Positions 1-5,315 of a DNA stretch of 5,315 nt are shown piece by piece. This DNA is from an uncultured Micrococcales bacterium (GTDB taxonomy: Bacteria; Actinomycetota; Actinomycetes; Actinomycetales; Microbacteriaceae). Below the pieces are notes generated by a model. That model had not been told where the DNA came from, made no database searches, and worked only from the letters and a program-made list of their open reading frames with translations. Position numbers and translations under genes: made by a program. The DNA is taken from positions 1-5,315 of the forward strand of contig CAINTU010000175.1 in assembly GCA_903853515.1 (NCBI GenBank), in the 5' to 3' direction. Numbering within the stretch: position 1 is the first letter of the stretch; each line of letters opens with the position of its first letter.

Positions 1-1
1 A

Positions 2-676
2 GGCCCAAGCGTTGCTATAAACATTGCTGACTTCGAGCCGAAACAGATGCACCTTTTGGCCGAGACAATTCGCACAGTTTGCTATTACGCACTTGACCGA
101 GGCAAGATTCACAAAATCAAGGCGCTCGTCGATCAGAGGCAATCGTCTTTGCTTGCTGCTCTTGATGAGGTTGGCTTTATCGAGAAGTCGCGTTCTGCCA
201 AAAACAACACGGTGCGTTTGGTGGCTGACCGCTGGGATGTGATCACGGCCCTGGCGTTAACCGAGATGGGCCTGCACCTCGATTTGAGTTCTTGGTCGTT
301 TGGTTATGACTCTGCAAAAACTCGCGCTGGACTCTGCAGTTATACAAACCAACACATCAGCGTCTCAAGGTATCTTTGCGAGATCCACTCGATTGCCGAT
401 GTTAGGCAGACGATTCTTCACGAAATTGCGCATGCCCGATGTGGGCCAGAAGCTGGCCACGGTCGAGTTTGGTTGCAGACTGCCAAGTCGATGGGTTATC
501 TCAACAAAAAATTCACGGGCAAAGAAATAGGCCGCCAGATTGCACCGTGGCAAGGATTCTGCCCAGGCGAACACGAACACTTTGCCTATCGCAAACCAAA
601 GCGAGCGCAGTCTTGTGTTTGGTGTCACCCTGTTTATGATTCAAGATTTTTAATCAACTGGGTTCGGCGAGACTAG
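2..676 (+). CDS. SprT-like zinc metalloprotease with C-terminal zinc-ribbon-like tail (5' partial)
   Basis: The reading frame is open from base 2 with no stop, so the gene probably starts upstream. ATG 47 is the first in-window Met but need not be the true start. Seen, numbering from that Met: a HEIAH motif at residues 125-129 (bases 419-433) followed by GPEAGHG with a third His at 138. This is the HExxH-x8-H arrangement of SprT/Spartan-type gluzincin-like peptidases: two His and a third His bind zinc, and Glu is the catalytic base. A tail after residue 170 has Cys172, His176/His178 and a CVWC pair (190-193), which could form a zinc ribbon with one His in place of a Cys. Residues about 1-75 look helical and possibly winged-helix-like, but I do not recognise the family. 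SprT-like proteins are linked to DNA-protein crosslink repair or phage/mobile contexts; substrate and role here are unknown. The gene converges on the carotenoid block. The metalloprotease call is fairly secure, the function is not. Confidence 0.72.
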   Translation, partial: GPSVAINIADFEPKQMHLLAETIRTVCYYALDRGKIHKIKALVDQRQSSLLAALDEVGFIEKSRSAKNNTVRLVADRWDVITALALTEMGLHLDLSSWSFGYDSAKTRAGLCSYTNQHISVSRYLCEIHSIADVRQTILHEIAHARCGPEAGHGRVWLQTAKSMGYLNKKFTGKEIGRQIAPWQGFCPGEHEHFAYRKPKRAQSCVWCHPVYDSRFLINWVRRD

Positions 677-698
677 TTGGGGCATCGACCAGACGCGG

Positions 699-1583
699 TT
701 AGGCCTGGTGCAGCGAGGCCCAGATCAAAAGCATCGAGACAACAGCGCCGGCAAAAAAGTTTAGCCAGATGAACTTGCGCCATCCTTGGTTCGCTTGTTC
801 GCAATTTTGATCGGTGATTCGCAAATAGGGGGCAACAATCACTAAATAGGGCAATGCTGCAATCGCAGCAATTGGGCCAGGCCAGTTGATGTTCAATACC
901 AAAATTCCCGCAGCCGCATATGCGATGAATGCGAACCAAACCGTAGCCTTAGCTCCAATGACGGTCGCGATGCTCGAGATGTTTGCCTCGCGGTCAGCCC
1001 GCACATCTTGCACAGCACCAAAGGCATGTGAGGCCATGCCCCAAAGCGTGAAAGCGATAATCGACGAAAGCACCGCGCGATTCGATAAATCAACGTGCAA
1101 CAGCGCAAGGGCGAAAATCATTGGCCCAACAAAGTGGCTTGCCGAGGTTAGAGAATCTAAAAACGGGCGTTCTTTGAAGCGCAAAACTGGGGCGCTGTAG
1201 GCAACAACGGTGAACACAAATAGCGCTAACCACAACCGCGCGCTGGTGTCGCCAACAATCATCAAATAAATCACAAAAGGCAGGCAGCTCAAGATTGACG
1301 ACCAGATGGTCAGTTTGTGCCAGCGCTTATCAAGCAGTGCACCTTCGATGCCGCCCTTGCGTGGGTTGGTCAGATCGCTTTCATAATCGAACACATCGTT
1401 GATGCCATACATCAGCAGGTTGTAAGGAATCAGAAAGAACAGCGTGCCAAGCAACAGGGTCAAATCGAATTTGCCAGAGATAAAAACGTAGGTTGCGGCA
1501 AACGGGTAAGCGGTGTTGATCCAAGACACCGGTCTTGACGACCAGAAAAGTTGACTGATGGCGGTTTGTTTTGTTTTAGCCAC
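699..1583 (-). CDS. crtEb: Lycopene elongase, UbiA-family prenyltransferase
   Basis: A membrane prenyltransferase predicted to add C5 units from dimethylallyl diphosphate to the ends of lycopene, giving C45/C50 acyclic carotenoids (nonaflavuxanthin/flavuxanthin type). Seen in the 294 residues: the first Asp-rich motif NDVFDYESD (62-70), followed by NPRKGGIEGAL as in actinobacterial lycopene elongases, and a second Asp motif DVRAD (193-197). These two bind Mg-diphosphate in UbiA enzymes. A YSAPVLRFKERPFLDS stretch (129-144) lies between hydrophobic segments; about eight membrane spans are visible (roughly 41-60, 93-112, 116-133, 147-164, 171-190, 212-231, 236-254, 270-290, plus a possible one near 22-38). 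Length is normal for the family. The start is GTG, 2 bases after the crtYf stop, supported by a GAGG ribosome-binding site 6 bases upstream. It is the last gene of the crt block. A UbiA enzyme of another pathway is unlikely given the motifs and neighbours. Confidence 0.93.
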   Translation of the reverse strand: MAKTKQTAISQLFWSSRPVSWINTAYPFAATYVFISGKFDLTLLLGTLFFLIPYNLLMYGINDVFDYESDLTNPRKGGIEGALLDKRWHKLTIWSSILSCLPFVIYLMIVGDTSARLWLALFVFTVVAYSAPVLRFKERPFLDSLTSASHFVGPMIFALALLHVDLSNRAVLSSIIAFTLWGMASHAFGAVQDVRADREANISSIATVIGAKATVWFAFIAYAAAGILVLNINWPGPIAAIAALPYLVIVAPYLRITDQNCEQANQGWRKFIWLNFFAGAVVSMLLIWASLHQA

Positions 1584-1585
1584 AA

Positions 1586-1876
1586 TCAGCCTCGCTTTCT
1601 CGTCATCGCGTTAAAAATAACTCCAGTTAGCATCACAGCAACAACCGTGTAACAAAAATCTTCGATCGGCGCCACACCAATCAACACACCGCTCACTTTA
1701 GTTGGGTCATAGCTAACAATGTGCAAACCGATGATCACGTTATCGAAGATCGTGGTGGCAGCAAGCATCGCTAACAAAGTCAAGCCAAGTGTGCGCCAAG
1801 GGCTTTTGCGCATCACCACATTCAAGACCACAAAAGCGCTCAGCATGAATGTGATGTTCAAAGCCAAATATGTCAT
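1586..1876 (-). CDS. crtYf: C50 carotenoid cyclase subunit (CrtYf type)
   Basis: Second subunit of the heterodimeric lycopene-cyclase-domain enzyme that closes the end rings of the C50 carotenoid. Seen in 96 residues: three hydrophobic segments (about 3-21, 29-50, 73-90), the conserved FDNVIIG (44-50), a YDP turn (56-58), GVLIG (63-67), and the signature PIEDF at 70-74. The acidic pair (Glu72, Asp73) corresponds to residues required in this cyclase fold. By family knowledge (crtYe/Yf of Corynebacterium, crtYg/Yh of Micrococcus) both subunits are needed. The ATG start overlaps the crtYe stop by one base (TGATG), so translation is probably coupled; no strong Shine-Dalgarno is visible. The protein is at the short end for the family, ending soon after the last membrane segment with MTRKRG. 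Assignment to the f/h-type second subunit rests on PIEDF and gene order. Whether it makes epsilon, gamma or beta rings is not decidable here. Confidence 0.88.
   Translation of the reverse strand: MTYLALNITFMLSAFVVLNVVMRKSPWRTLGLTLLAMLAATTIFDNVIIGLHIVSYDPTKVSGVLIGVAPIEDFCYTVVAVMLTGVIFNAMTRKRG
1590..1593 (-). promoter_or_regulatory. Ribosome-binding site of crtEb
   Basis: GAGG (inside GCGAGG) lies 6 bases before the GTG at 1583, within the last codons of crtYf. It supports this non-ATG start for the elongase and implies independent ribosome loading in addition to coupling across the 2-base gap. It is the clearest Shine-Dalgarno sequence in the crt block. Confidence 0.6.
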
Positions 1877-2199
1877 CAGCGCACCAACCGCTTTTTGAAA
1901 GCACTAAAGACGATGAGAGTGCTGTAACAAAGCAGGGTTAGAAATACGGGCTCTTCGACCGGAAGCTCTGGTGCAAGCAGAAGGCCGGTGAGCTGGTGCG
2001 ATTCGCCCCTAAAGAAAATGCCGAGTGCGATTCCCGCGAAATCCCAGGTCAATAAAAAAATCACTGGAATCAAAATGGCGATCGCAGCCGCTTTGGCCGA
2101 AAACCAAAAACCCAACTTAAATCGATAGTCAATCAGCGCGCAGCCGACCAGCGAAAAAAGCAGGCCGCCAAGATAAAGCCAATGACCAAAGGCTGGCAA
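1876..2199 (-). CDS. crtYe: C50 carotenoid cyclase subunit (CrtYe type)
   Basis: First subunit of the heterodimeric C50 carotenoid cyclase, expected to act with CrtYf in the membrane on flavuxanthin-type substrates. Seen in 107 residues: three membrane segments (about 5-21, 37-55, 84-100), the WDFAGIALGIFFRG block (52-65, matching the conserved WD..A...G.W region of lycopene cyclase domains), TGLLLAPELP (71-80), and the signature PVEEP at 80-84, whose Glu82/Glu83 are the candidate catalytic acids. The start is TTG at 2199: an in-frame TGA lies only three codons upstream and no ATG occurs near the N-terminus, so TTG is the best choice. It leaves one base between this gene and crtI. The stop overlaps the crtYf ATG by one base. 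Confidence is high for the family, moderate for the exact start. Confidence 0.88.
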   Translation of the reverse strand: MPAFGHWLYLGGLLFSLVGCALIDYRFKLGFWFSAKAAAIAILIPVIFLLTWDFAGIALGIFFRGESHQLTGLLLAPELPVEEPVFLTLLCYSTLIVFSAFKKRLVR

Positions 2200-2200
2200 T

Positions 2201-3787
2201 TTAGTTCAGGCCTTTCCAGCCATCGTCAGCAACCTTTGTGATTTCGTGTTCGATTGGGCCAGCAGAGCGATCATCAACTAGGCGCTTATAAACAAGCTCT
2301 GCACCGATAAGGCACATTGGCAACCCAATGCCAGGAATCGAGTGGTGGCCGGCGTAATAAAGCCCCTTGACCTTGGCACTCTTGTTTTTCGGCCTAAAAA
2401 ACGCACTCTGTTTTAGTGTGTGCGCCATGCCAAGAGCGGTGCCCGACCATGCGTTTAGTTCTTCGACAAAGTTTTGTGGCCCCATGGTTCGACGCACAAC
2501 AATGCGCTCTGCCAAGTCTGGGATTTTGCACCAATCGGCGATCTGTTCGATGATGCGGTCGGCTTCGGCTTCAAATGCTGGGTCACCCGCGCGATCAATG
2601 CCGCCGCGGCCGATGCTCGGATCGGCGGCTGCCGGCACAAGCACAAAAATGTTTTCGTGATCTTTAGGTGCAACGCTCGGGTCAGTCTTGCTCGGTGCAC
2701 AAATATATAAGCTGGCTGGGTTGGGCACTTTTCGCTTGCCGTCTGCCTTATGAAAGACCTCGTCAAAGTTCTTAGTCCAGTCTTCGGCATACAAGAGCGT
2801 GTGGTGATCAAGGGTTTCGATGCGGCCTTTGACACCCAAATAAAGCAGTAGGGCAGACGGGCCTGGCACCTTGTTCTTCCACCATTTTTCTGGCAGGGTC
2901 TGGTACTTCGGCTCGAGCAACTGCGTTTCGACAAAGTGCAGGTCGGCATTCGCAATCACAACGTCTGCCTCATAGTGAGCTTCGCCCACTCGAACACCGC
3001 GCACAGCACCGTCGTCACCAACTTCGATTTTGTTGACTGGTGAGTTGGTGTGAATTTCAACGCCGTGTGCTTTAGCCAAACGTTCGACGGCTTCGATCAC
3101 GGTGTATAAACCGCCCTGTGGATAAAAAACGCCCACGTTCATGTCGATGTGAGTCATCAGGTGGTACATGCTCGGTGTATCAAATGGGCTAGCGCCGAGA
3201 AACACTGCCGGAAAATTCAGAATCTTGCGCAGACGCGCATCTTTGACGTGCTTGCCCGCGAAAGTGTCGAGCGGGGTTAGCAGGTGCATAATAAAACGGC
3301 CGGCACGCTTCACGACATCCTTGTGCACAAAAGATTTCATGTTCTGAAAATTCGTATACAAGAAATGTCTCGAAGCTAGTTTGTAAGCATCTTCTGCCGA
3401 GTCAAGGTATCGCTGAAGTGCGGCCGCACTGCCCGGCTCGATCGCTTCAAACGTTGCCAAATTCTTGGCCAGATTTTCATAAATCATTACCGGCTCTGGT
3501 TGGCCTTCGAAGATTGTTTGATATGCGGGGTCAAGTCGCACAAGATCGAGTTCTTTGGCAGCGGTTGTGCCCATCAACTTAAAGAACTGGTCGAATGCGT
3601 CAGGCATCAAATACCAGGATGGCCCCATATCGAAGGTGAAGCCGTCTTTCTGCCAAATGTAGGCACGGCCGCCAACTTTTTCGCGGGCTTCAAAGAGCTG
3701 CACCTTCATGCCGGACTTAGCAAGGATCGCTGCCGAGGCTAGGCCTGCGATGCCGCCGCCAACTACGATTGCTGTCTTTTGAGTCAT
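2201..3787 (-). CDS. crtI: Phytoene desaturase (lycopene-forming)
   Basis: FAD-dependent desaturase expected to convert phytoene to lycopene in successive steps at the membrane surface. Seen in 528 residues: an N-terminal dinucleotide-binding fold beginning at residue 6 with GGGIAG (10-15), the ribose-binding Glu33 at the end of strand 2, then VGGRAY (38-43) and the FDMGPSWYLMP region (52-62) of CrtI-type desaturases. The C-terminal FAD/substrate signature GLYYAGHHSIPGIGLPM is about 45 residues before the end (around 470-490). Length matches actinobacterial CrtI (about 500-550). The ATG overlaps the crtB stop by four bases (ATGA), a typical translational-coupling junction; only a weak GGA lies further upstream. 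The related 4,4'-diaponeurosporene desaturase/oxidase and CrtD/CrtN families share the fold, but the position after crtB and before C50 genes favours CrtI. The number of desaturation steps is inferred from the pathway. Confidence 0.96.
   Translation of the reverse strand: MTQKTAIVVGGGIAGLASAAILAKSGMKVQLFEAREKVGGRAYIWQKDGFTFDMGPSWYLMPDAFDQFFKLMGTTAAKELDLVRLDPAYQTIFEGQPEPVMIYENLAKNLATFEAIEPGSAAALQRYLDSAEDAYKLASRHFLYTNFQNMKSFVHKDVVKRAGRFIMHLLTPLDTFAGKHVKDARLRKILNFPAVFLGASPFDTPSMYHLMTHIDMNVGVFYPQGGLYTVIEAVERLAKAHGVEIHTNSPVNKIEVGDDGAVRGVRVGEAHYEADVVIANADLHFVETQLLEPKYQTLPEKWWKNKVPGPSALLLYLGVKGRIETLDHHTLLYAEDWTKNFDEVFHKADGKRKVPNPASLYICAPSKTDPSVAPKDHENIFVLVPAAADPSIGRGGIDRAGDPAFEAEADRIIEQIADWCKIPDLAERIVVRRTMGPQNFVEELNAWSGTALGMAHTLKQSAFFRPKNKSAKVKGLYYAGHHSIPGIGLPMCLIGAELVYKRLVDDRSAGPIEHEITKVADDGWKGLN
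2211..2217 (-). promoter_or_regulatory. Candidate ribosome-binding site of crtYe
   Basis: GGAAAGG lies within the last codons of crtI, with 11 bases between it and the TTG start at 2199. The spacing is a little long, so initiation may be inefficient or depend on ribosomes finishing crtI. It is the only purine-rich SD-like element near this start. Confidence 0.4.
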
Positions 3788-4680
3788 CTTGGTGAGATTC
3801 CGATCATTGATTTGGCGAGGATAAAGATTTTTTCAAAATCGCTTACGCGAATTCTGGTGCTGATAAGTGTTGCGGCTGGCGTTTGAGCGATTTTTTTATT
3901 GAGCGCAGTGAACAATAACTGTGCGGCAATCACAGCTGAACGTGAAGTACGCGGCAAAAGTTTTATCGACTGTGCAGAGACTTTTAGGTCTGCAGTTATG
4001 TCGGCAACAAGGCGATCGCGAGTTTCGTCATCAAAGCTTGTGACGTTAACTGATGGAAAATAACTGCGACCAAGCTGCTCGAAATCTGCGGCGAGGTCTC
4101 GCAAAAAATTCACTTTTTGAAAAGCAGCACCAAGTGCAAGTGCACCCTTATCGAGTTTTTCGACCTGGTCTTCAGAAAAAGCTTTGTCATGCACAAAAGC
4201 TCTTAGGCACATTAGGCCAACAACCTCGGCAGAGCCATAAACATATTCATCAAAGCTGCGCTGATCATGCCGTGTCTTATTTAGATCCATGCGCATTGAC
4301 TTGAAAAATGGCTCGACAATTTTGCGTTCGATGCCAACTTCGCGCGCAGTGACAGCAAATGCGTGAACCACAAGGTTTGCGCTAAAGCCTGTGCGCATTG
4401 CCAAATACGTTGCACTTTCAAGCGAGTCGAGCTGTTCGCGAGCGCCAAAGACGTCGTCTTGGCCAAGCGCCCCAGCTGCTGCGCCATCGACGATTTCGTC
4501 GGCAACGCGCACAAGCGCATAAATGTTTTGAATGTGCCGGCGAATGGGTTTTGCCAAAAGCTTGCTGGCTAGGCCAAAAGATGTCGAATATGCGCTGATG
4601 ACTTCGCGGCTAGCAGCGACTGCGGCGTCGGTATAGCTGGCGAGGCTGGCTTTATCTAAAGAGATTTGATCTTGTGGCAC
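3784..4680 (-). CDS. crtB: Phytoene synthase
   Basis: Condenses two geranylgeranyl diphosphates to phytoene, the committed carotenoid step. Seen in 298 residues: STSFGLASKLL (32-42), the first Asp-rich motif DEIVD (61-65) preceded by IYALVRVA, YVYGSAEVVG (146-155), and the second Asp motif in NFLRDLAAD (191-199), followed by GRSYFP (204-209). These are the squalene/phytoene synthase signatures that bind Mg and the diphosphates. Length is typical. The start is GTG at 4680: an in-frame TAA lies two codons upstream and no other start codon occurs before the conserved core. No Shine-Dalgarno is visible; instead the start sits at the edge of an inverted repeat and 6 bases after a TANNNT hexamer. 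The gene begins 9 bases after the corA-like stop and overlaps crtI by 4 bases. A squalene synthase-like HpnC/D is a weaker alternative, ruled against by the crt neighbours. Confidence 0.95.
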   Translation of the reverse strand: MPQDQISLDKASLASYTDAAVAASREVISAYSTSFGLASKLLAKPIRRHIQNIYALVRVADEIVDGAAAGALGQDDVFGAREQLDSLESATYLAMRTGFSANLVVHAFAVTAREVGIERKIVEPFFKSMRMDLNKTRHDQRSFDEYVYGSAEVVGLMCLRAFVHDKAFSEDQVEKLDKGALALGAAFQKVNFLRDLAADFEQLGRSYFPSVNVTSFDDETRDRLVADITADLKVSAQSIKLLPRTSRSAVIAAQLLFTALNKKIAQTPAATLISTRIRVSDFEKIFILAKSMIGISPR

Positions 4681-4700
4681 TGGTTAAGGCTATAACCAGT
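4679..4700 (-). promoter_or_regulatory. Perfect inverted repeat at the corA/crtB junction, possible operator or start-codon hairpin
   Basis: On the minus strand the arms ACTGGTTA (4700-4693) and TAACCAGT (4686-4679) are exact reverse complements, 8 bp each, separated by the 6-base loop TAGCCT. The loop contains the last bases of the corA-like stop codon, and the second arm includes the first two bases of the crtB GTG. In RNA this would hold the start codon in a stem; in DNA it is a symmetric site suitable for a dimeric regulator. No U-run follows it, so it is not an intrinsic terminator. The repeat is seen directly; regulatory meaning is inference. Confidence 0.45.
4687..4692 (-). promoter_or_regulatory. 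Candidate -10 element for a leaderless crtB transcript
   Basis: TAGCCT fits the actinobacterial -10 consensus TANNNT, and exactly 6 bases separate it from the crtB GTG at 4680. That is the geometry of leaderless promoters, where transcription begins at the start codon. The lack of a Shine-Dalgarno before crtB agrees. Against it, no good -35 lies at 16-19 bases; the nearest TTGGGC (4720-4715) is 22 bases away. Weak, stated as a hypothesis. Confidence 0.25.
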
Positions 4701-5315
4701 CGCGCTTGCGAAATGCCCAATAGAGAGCAACAGAACCGATAACTATTGCGGCGCTAGAAATCCAGAAGCCAGAAGCAGCGCCGAATCCTGGGTATGGCAC
4801 ATTTTGACCATAGAAGCCGGTGATTGCAGTTGGCACCGCAATAATTGCTGCCCAGCTAGTGACCTTTTTCATGATCAGGTTCATGTTGTTGCCCTGAATC
4901 GTCAAGTTGGTCTCGAGCAATGTTGTGACTAGGTCGCGCAAAGAGTCAGTCCAGTCGCCAACACGCATGATGTGGTCATAGACATCTTGAAAATAGGCAA
5001 ACATTTCGTTCGACAAAAAGCCGCTTTCGCGTTTGACGAGCGGGTTCAGCACTTCACGCATCGGCACAGCGACCCGGCGAAGCAGCACGAGTGCTTTGCG
5101 AAGCGCGTAACTGCGTTTTTGAATTTCACGGTCGTTGCGCTTTTCGCTAAACAACAGGTCTTCAAGTTCTTCGACTTCTATATCGAGTTTTTGAATAACC
5201 TCAAAGTAGCTGTCGACAATCACGTCGAGCAGGCCCCACAACAAAAACGCTACGCCGGCACCTGCCAGCTCGATTGAGTCATCCCAGCGCCTTGTAATTT
5301 TTTTGATGTCAAAGG
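4690..5315 (-). CDS. CorA-family divalent cation transporter, GQN variant (5' partial)
   Basis: C-terminal 207 residues of a CorA-family (MIT superfamily) inner-membrane ion channel/transporter; the frame is open to the window edge, so the N-terminal cytoplasmic domain is missing. Seen: the long-helix region with LLDVIVDSYFEVI and an acidic DIEVEELEDLLF stretch (about 5244-5149), the stalk helix leading to LTIQGNNMNLIMKKVTSWAAI, TM1 ending in YGQN (4812-4801), the loop NVPYPGFG, TM2 (about 4770-4705) and the basic C-terminus RKRDWL. These match CorA order and the family's basic end. The canonical selectivity motif is YGMN; here Met is Gln, and no MPEL-type loop follows, so Mg specificity should not be assumed (Mg, Co, Ni or Zn are possible; ZntB-like proteins also vary here). 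It ends 9 bases before crtB and may be transcribed with the carotenoid genes. Confidence 0.88.
   Translation of the reverse strand, partial: FDIKKITRRWDDSIELAGAGVAFLLWGLLDVIVDSYFEVIQKLDIEVEELEDLLFSEKRNDREIQKRSYALRKALVLLRRVAVPMREVLNPLVKRESGFLSNEMFAYFQDVYDHIMRVGDWTDSLRDLVTTLLETNLTIQGNNMNLIMKKVTSWAAIIAVPTAITGFYGQNVPYPGFGAASGFWISSAAIVIGSVALYWAFRKRDWL

Noticed and set aside
47..49. ATG 47 as the certain start of the metalloprotease gene
   Set aside because: The frame is open back to base 2, and no clear ribosome-binding site precedes this ATG; it is treated as 5' partial.
702..720. GGCCT/AGGCC stem as an intrinsic terminator for the crt block
   Set aside because: The stem is 5 bp with a 9-base loop, lies inside the crtEb coding region, and is not followed by a U-tract in either direction.
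886..1200. A 104-codon open frame on the plus strand opposite crtEb
   Set aside because: It is antisense to the well-supported prenyltransferase, has no domain signature and no convincing ribosome-binding site.
2455..2955. A 166-codon open frame on the minus strand inside crtI
   Set aside because: It is an alternate frame of crtI, which has full family motifs across the same bases. The translated product is rich in Arg, Ser and Thr and has no recognisable domain.
4679..4700. The corA/crtB inverted repeat as an intrinsic terminator of the corA-like gene
   Set aside because: The stem is AT/GC mixed and the bases after it on the minus strand (GCCACAAG) contain no U-run, so termination by this route is unlikely.
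5242..5244. TTG as the start of the corA-like gene
   Set aside because: The frame stays open to the window edge, and the 23 codons before it (including ITRRWDDSIELAGAGVAFL) continue a CorA-like sequence, so the gene is truncated by the window, not short.
4972..5277. A 101-codon open frame on the plus strand opposite the corA-like gene
   Set aside because: It is the antisense shadow of the conserved CorA helices and shows no family features of its own.
1..5315. tRNA or rRNA genes, CRISPR arrays, insertion sequences, attachment sites
   Set aside because: No direct-repeat arrays, transposase-like frames, tRNA cloverleaf sequence or rRNA segments were seen; coding capacity is almost completely used by the seven genes.

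Overview
The window looks like a piece of an actinobacterial chromosome, most likely from a moderate-GC member of the Microbacteriaceae such as the freshwater Luna-type lineages. This rests on the five-gene C50-carotenoid set with split heterodimeric cyclase genes, which is an actinobacterial hallmark. It also rests on very tight gene packing, use of GTG and TTG starts, and base composition near 50% GC by eye. The taxonomic placement is inference; no marker gene is present.

Layout. Bases 2-676 (+ strand) hold the 3' part of a gene for a SprT-like zinc metalloprotease with a C-terminal zinc-ribbon-like tail; its 5' end is outside the window. Twenty-two bases further on, convergent to it, lies the end of a long minus-strand block. 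Read in its own direction, that block runs: corA-like ion transporter (5' end cut by the window edge) - 9 bp - crtB - 4 bp overlap - crtI - 1 bp gap - crtYe - 1 bp overlap - crtYf - 2 bp gap - crtEb. No intergenic stretch exceeds about 22 bp, so nothing longer than 300 bases is left without a gene.

How the genes work together. CrtB condenses two geranylgeranyl diphosphates to phytoene, and CrtI desaturates phytoene to lycopene. CrtEb adds C5 prenyl units to the lycopene ends, giving C45/C50 flavuxanthin-type intermediates. The small membrane proteins CrtYe and CrtYf together cyclise those ends. The expected product is a decaprenoxanthin- or sarcinaxanthin-type yellow C50 carotenoid; the ring type cannot be read from sequence alone. 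The order B-I-Ye-Yf-Eb is that of Corynebacterium glutamicum, but crtE (GGPP synthase) is not next to crtB here; its place is taken by the corA-like gene.

The most interesting non-coding signal is a perfect 8-bp inverted repeat with a 6-base loop (4679-4700). It spans the corA stop codon and the crtB GTG start. crtB has no Shine-Dalgarno sequence, and a TANNNT -10-like hexamer lies exactly 6 bases before its start. This suggests either a leaderless, operator-controlled crt transcript or a start-occluding hairpin in a corA-crt read-through message.
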